Of a stretch of 64,000 bases of DNA, positions 61,863-64,000 are shown piece by piece. Location of the stretch: NCBI RefSeq assembly GCF_016406105.1, contig NZ_CP066308.1:4190501-4254500 (forward strand). Direction: 5' to 3'. Source of the stretch: Brevibacillus composti. Lineage in GTDB: Bacteria > Bacillota > Bacilli > Brevibacillales > Brevibacillaceae. A program made the translations under genes and the position numbers. Position 1 is the stretch's first letter. Every line of letters begins with the position of its first letter. The notes under the pieces are model-generated. The model was given only the letters and a program-made list of their open reading frames with translations, made no database searches and was not told the DNA's origin.

Positions 61863-63197
61863 TTACTTCTTCAAGAGCTTCTGCCCTTTTTCCACAGCAT
61901 TTCCAATCGCCTCGTCGACAGTCGCCTGCCCTAATACAGCCCGCTGGATTTCCGTCATAATCACTTCTTGCAGCTCCTTGTAGCCCGGCACCATCGGACG
62001 CGGTTTAGCGTACTCCAGCTGCTTGACCGCTACTTGGAAGTTCGGCTCTTTCTCATAAGCCTTTTTCATCTCATCGGAGTCCACGGCTGCTTTCGTTACA
62101 GGCATATACCCGGTCTCCAGGGACCACGGGATGGTTTGTTTCGTGTCTGTCATCCATTCTATGAATTCCCAGGCAGCTTTTTTCTCTTCATCGGAAGACT
62201 TGGCCAGCATCACCAGATTGGCTCCCCCGGTAGGGGCTCCATAGCTCTTGTTGGCCGGGAGAAAGGCTGTACCCATGTCGAACTTGGCCGCTTCCTTCAA
62301 TCCGCGCAGATCTCCGGTCGACGTAAAGATCATGGCTACCTGCTGGTTGATGAAATCCTGCTTGGCGACATCCCAGGCATTGTACTTCTCGCCGGGAGGT
62401 GCCTTCATTATGCCCTCTTCCAGCATGCTCGTCCAGAAGGCCAGTGGAGCTTTTCCGTACTCTTCGGAAATCAGCAGGCTTTTGCCGTCTTCGCTCAGGA
62501 TATTTCCCCCGCTCTGGAAGACCAGCGCTTCGTAAAACCAGATGTCAATCGGCGTGGAGAATCCGTAGGTTTTCGTCTTGTCTCCCTCTTTTTTCGTCAG
62601 CGCTTGGGAGAACTGGCGCAGCTCTTCCCAGCTTTTCGGCCCTTCCGGATCAAGTCCTGCCGCTTTCAGCAGATCCCGGTTCAGATACAGCAGCGGGGTC
62701 GAGCGGTTAAACGGAATGGCGTACAGCTTTTCCTTCCAGTAGGAGTTGCCCATCAAACCGGGAATGTACTTGTCTTCCGCGCCTTTCGCGTATTCGCCCA
62801 GATCCTGCAAGACTTTTGCCTCCGCAAAAGCGCCGATCGAACCTACCTCCACCATCGTCACATCAGGCTGGTTCCCTGCGGATACGGCGGCCAGCACCTT
62901 GGCATGGTTTTCGTAGTAGCTGCCCTGATAGGATGGTTTCACGACGATGTGCTTGTGGGACTCGTTGAATTCCTTTACCATCTTCTCGATCATTTCGCCG
63001 TTGCGGCCGCCGAGGGCGTACCAGAAATCGATTTCGACCGGCTTCGCATCAGCCGCCTGGGACTGGGGCTGGGAGGCAGAACCGCCCGCACCGCTTGCCT
63101 GTCCGCCTGCCCCCTGTTGATTGCCGGTGCCGCATCCAGCGAGCACAGCCGTCAGACCCAATACACATGCCATCATCGATATACGAACTTTTTTCAC
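61863..63197 (-). CDS. ABC transporter substrate-binding lipoprotein, UgpB-like
   Basis: A 444-residue lipoprotein (MKKVRISMMACVLGLTAVLAGC, lipobox cysteine at 22). A Gly/Gln/Ser linker precedes an extracellular binding domain of the sugar/glycerol-phosphate class (FWYALGGRNGEMIEKMVKEF; QPDVTMVEVGSIGAFAE; IPFNRSTPLLYLNRDLL). The opening WYALGG and the neighbouring phosphodiesterase point to sn-glycerol-3-phosphate or glycerophosphodiesters as cargo. GTG 63197 behind AAAGGAGG. Confidence 0.85.
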   Translation of the reverse strand: MKKVRISMMACVLGLTAVLAGCGTGNQQGAGGQASGAGGSASQPQSQAADAKPVEIDFWYALGGRNGEMIEKMVKEFNESHKHIVVKPSYQGSYYENHAKVLAAVSAGNQPDVTMVEVGSIGAFAEAKVLQDLGEYAKGAEDKYIPGLMGNSYWKEKLYAIPFNRSTPLLYLNRDLLKAAGLDPEGPKSWEELRQFSQALTKKEGDKTKTYGFSTPIDIWFYEALVFQSGGNILSEDGKSLLISEEYGKAPLAFWTSMLEEGIMKAPPGEKYNAWDVAKQDFINQQVAMIFTSTGDLRGLKEAAKFDMGTAFLPANKSYGAPTGGANLVMLAKSSDEEKKAAWEFIEWMTDTKQTIPWSLETGYMPVTKAAVDSDEMKKAYEKEPNFQVAVKQLEYAKPRPMVPGYKELQEVIMTEIQRAVLGQATVDEAIGNAVEKGQKLLKK

Positions 63198-63241
63198 CGC
63201 AAATGCCTCCTTTTATTATCAGAGAAAACATGCTCTCCGGA

Positions 63242-64000
63242 TTACTTGGATTGGTAGACAAACGCGCGGATGATATGCCGCTGCGCGAAAAAGAATATGG
63301 CGAGAATCGGCAGGACGAGAATCATGTTGCCCGCCATGATCACATTCCACAGCTTGCCGCCTTCTACCGCCTTGAGCATGGAGATGCCGATAGGCAGCGT
63401 TCTGACCTCCGCGCTGTTGGTCATGATCAGCGGCCAGAAATAGTCATTCCAGTGGTAGATGAAGCTGAACAGGCCAAAAGTGACAAGCACTGGCTTGGCC
63501 ATCGGCACCATGATCGTCCACATGATCTTCCATTCCGAGGCGTTGTCGAGCCGGGCCGCTTCGATGATTTCATCCGGGACCTGCATGAATGACTGGCGCA
63601 AGAGAAAGATGCCAAACGCGCTCGCCCCATACGGGAGGATCAAGGCCCACAGGGTATTGACCAGCCCCCAGTGGCTGAGTTCCACATAGACGGGGAGAAA
63701 AATGACCTGCGCGGGGATCATCAGGGCGATCAGGGTGAGGCCAAACAGCGCCTCTCTGCCGCGAAAGCGATAGCGGGCAAAGGCATACGCCGCCGGCACT
63801 CCGGTCAATAGCTGGAGGACGAGAATCCCTGCCGCCACGAGAAAGCTGTTCCATACATAGGTGAGAAACGGTCCCGATCTCCAGGCGGTCTCGAAATTTT
63901 CAAACTGCCAGGACTCCGGCCACCAGGTCGGCGGGAATTGGTAGACCTCCGGCATGGTTTTAAATGCCGTCAAAAACATCCAGAGAAACGGAAACACAAA
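63242..64000 (-). CDS. ABC transporter permease, UgpE-like, 5' end cut by window edge
   Basis: The last 252 codons of a membrane permease of the carbohydrate class (MalG/UgpE). The cytoplasmic loop EIIEAARLDNASEWKIMWTIMVPMAKP is the conserved ATPase-contact (EAA) motif; about five helices are visible. The frame runs off the right edge, so the start and first helix lie outside. It precedes the binding-protein gene by 44 bp in what looks like a permease-permease-binding protein-phosphodiesterase operon. Confidence 0.88.
   Translation of the reverse strand, partial: FVFPFLWMFLTAFKTMPEVYQFPPTWWPESWQFENFETAWRSGPFLTYVWNSFLVAAGILVLQLLTGVPAAYAFARYRFRGREALFGLTLIALMIPAQVIFLPVYVELSHWGLVNTLWALILPYGASAFGIFLLRQSFMQVPDEIIEAARLDNASEWKIMWTIMVPMAKPVLVTFGLFSFIYHWNDYFWPLIMTNSAEVRTLPIGISMLKAVEGGKLWNVIMAGNMILVLPILAIFFFAQRHIIRAFVYQSK

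Overview
The window looks like the chromosome of an endospore-forming Gram-positive bacterium of the order Bacillales, most like Brevibacillus in the Paenibacillaceae. The reasons are Bacillus-type gene families and neighbourhoods (ywiB, speE-speB beside pbpG, ywhD, ywfO-ywgA, a YhcN-type spore lipoprotein), S-layer-homology proteins, strong AGGAGG ribosome sites, frequent GTG and TTG starts, and a glutaminyl-tRNA synthetase gene, which most Bacilli lack. The genus is inferred from gene content, not from an alignment. I found no rRNA, tRNA, CRISPR array or prophage.

Layout. 1-7.3 kb is a conserved block: ywiB fragment, MFS exporter, polyamine genes speE-speB, divergent pbpG, a small hypothetical gene and ywhD. 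7.5-15.9 kb is a cell-surface cluster on the minus strand: membrane-tethered thioredoxin-like protein, SLH protein, a 1318-residue exported protein with four cysteine-bracketed domains, a secreted LCAT-type acyltransferase/lipase and a small membrane protein. 16.4-18.2 kb is ywfO-ywgA. 18.4-23.7 kb is a TetR-adaptor-RND efflux operon with two palindromic operators at its promoter. 23.8-28.6 kb holds an RluA-type pseudouridine synthase, a 56-residue unknown, an M29 aminopeptidase, a selD remnant, and an MFS exporter behind a nine-codon leader peptide and an intrinsic terminator.

28.6-32 kb is accessory DNA: an ISL3-type element, an AT-rich pair of exported-protein genes and a decayed IS3-type transposase. 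32-39.8 kb carries an SLH-DUF4855 protein, the RNA methyltransferase YpsC, two related long palindromes in inverted orientation, and glcD-glcF. 39.8-45 kb is a run of housekeeping genes (Fpg/Nei glycosylase, GNAT, DinB, YkvA, thiamine pyrophosphokinase, uracil-DNA glycosylase, a copper-amine-oxidase-N-like surface protein). 45-48 kb is a sulfur amino-acid lyase gene with a near-consensus sigma-54 promoter and its likely sigma-54 activator. 48-51.6 kb has a GMC dehydrogenase with its Tat-exported partner and a YhcN lipoprotein. 51.7-54.8 kb is a self-contained ECF transporter operon (S-A-A-T), followed by glnS.

56.9-61 kb holds a c-di-GMP-I riboswitch with its terminator, then a secreted gamma-glutamyltransferase and a chemoreceptor. 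The window ends in a glycerophosphodiesterase/ABC sugar-phosphate uptake operon that runs off the right edge. The most unusual signals are the riboswitch-GGT-chemoreceptor unit, the peptide-attenuated exporter, the paired palindromes whose arms covary, the sigma-54/lyase unit, the surface cluster, and three different degenerate intergenic minisatellites.
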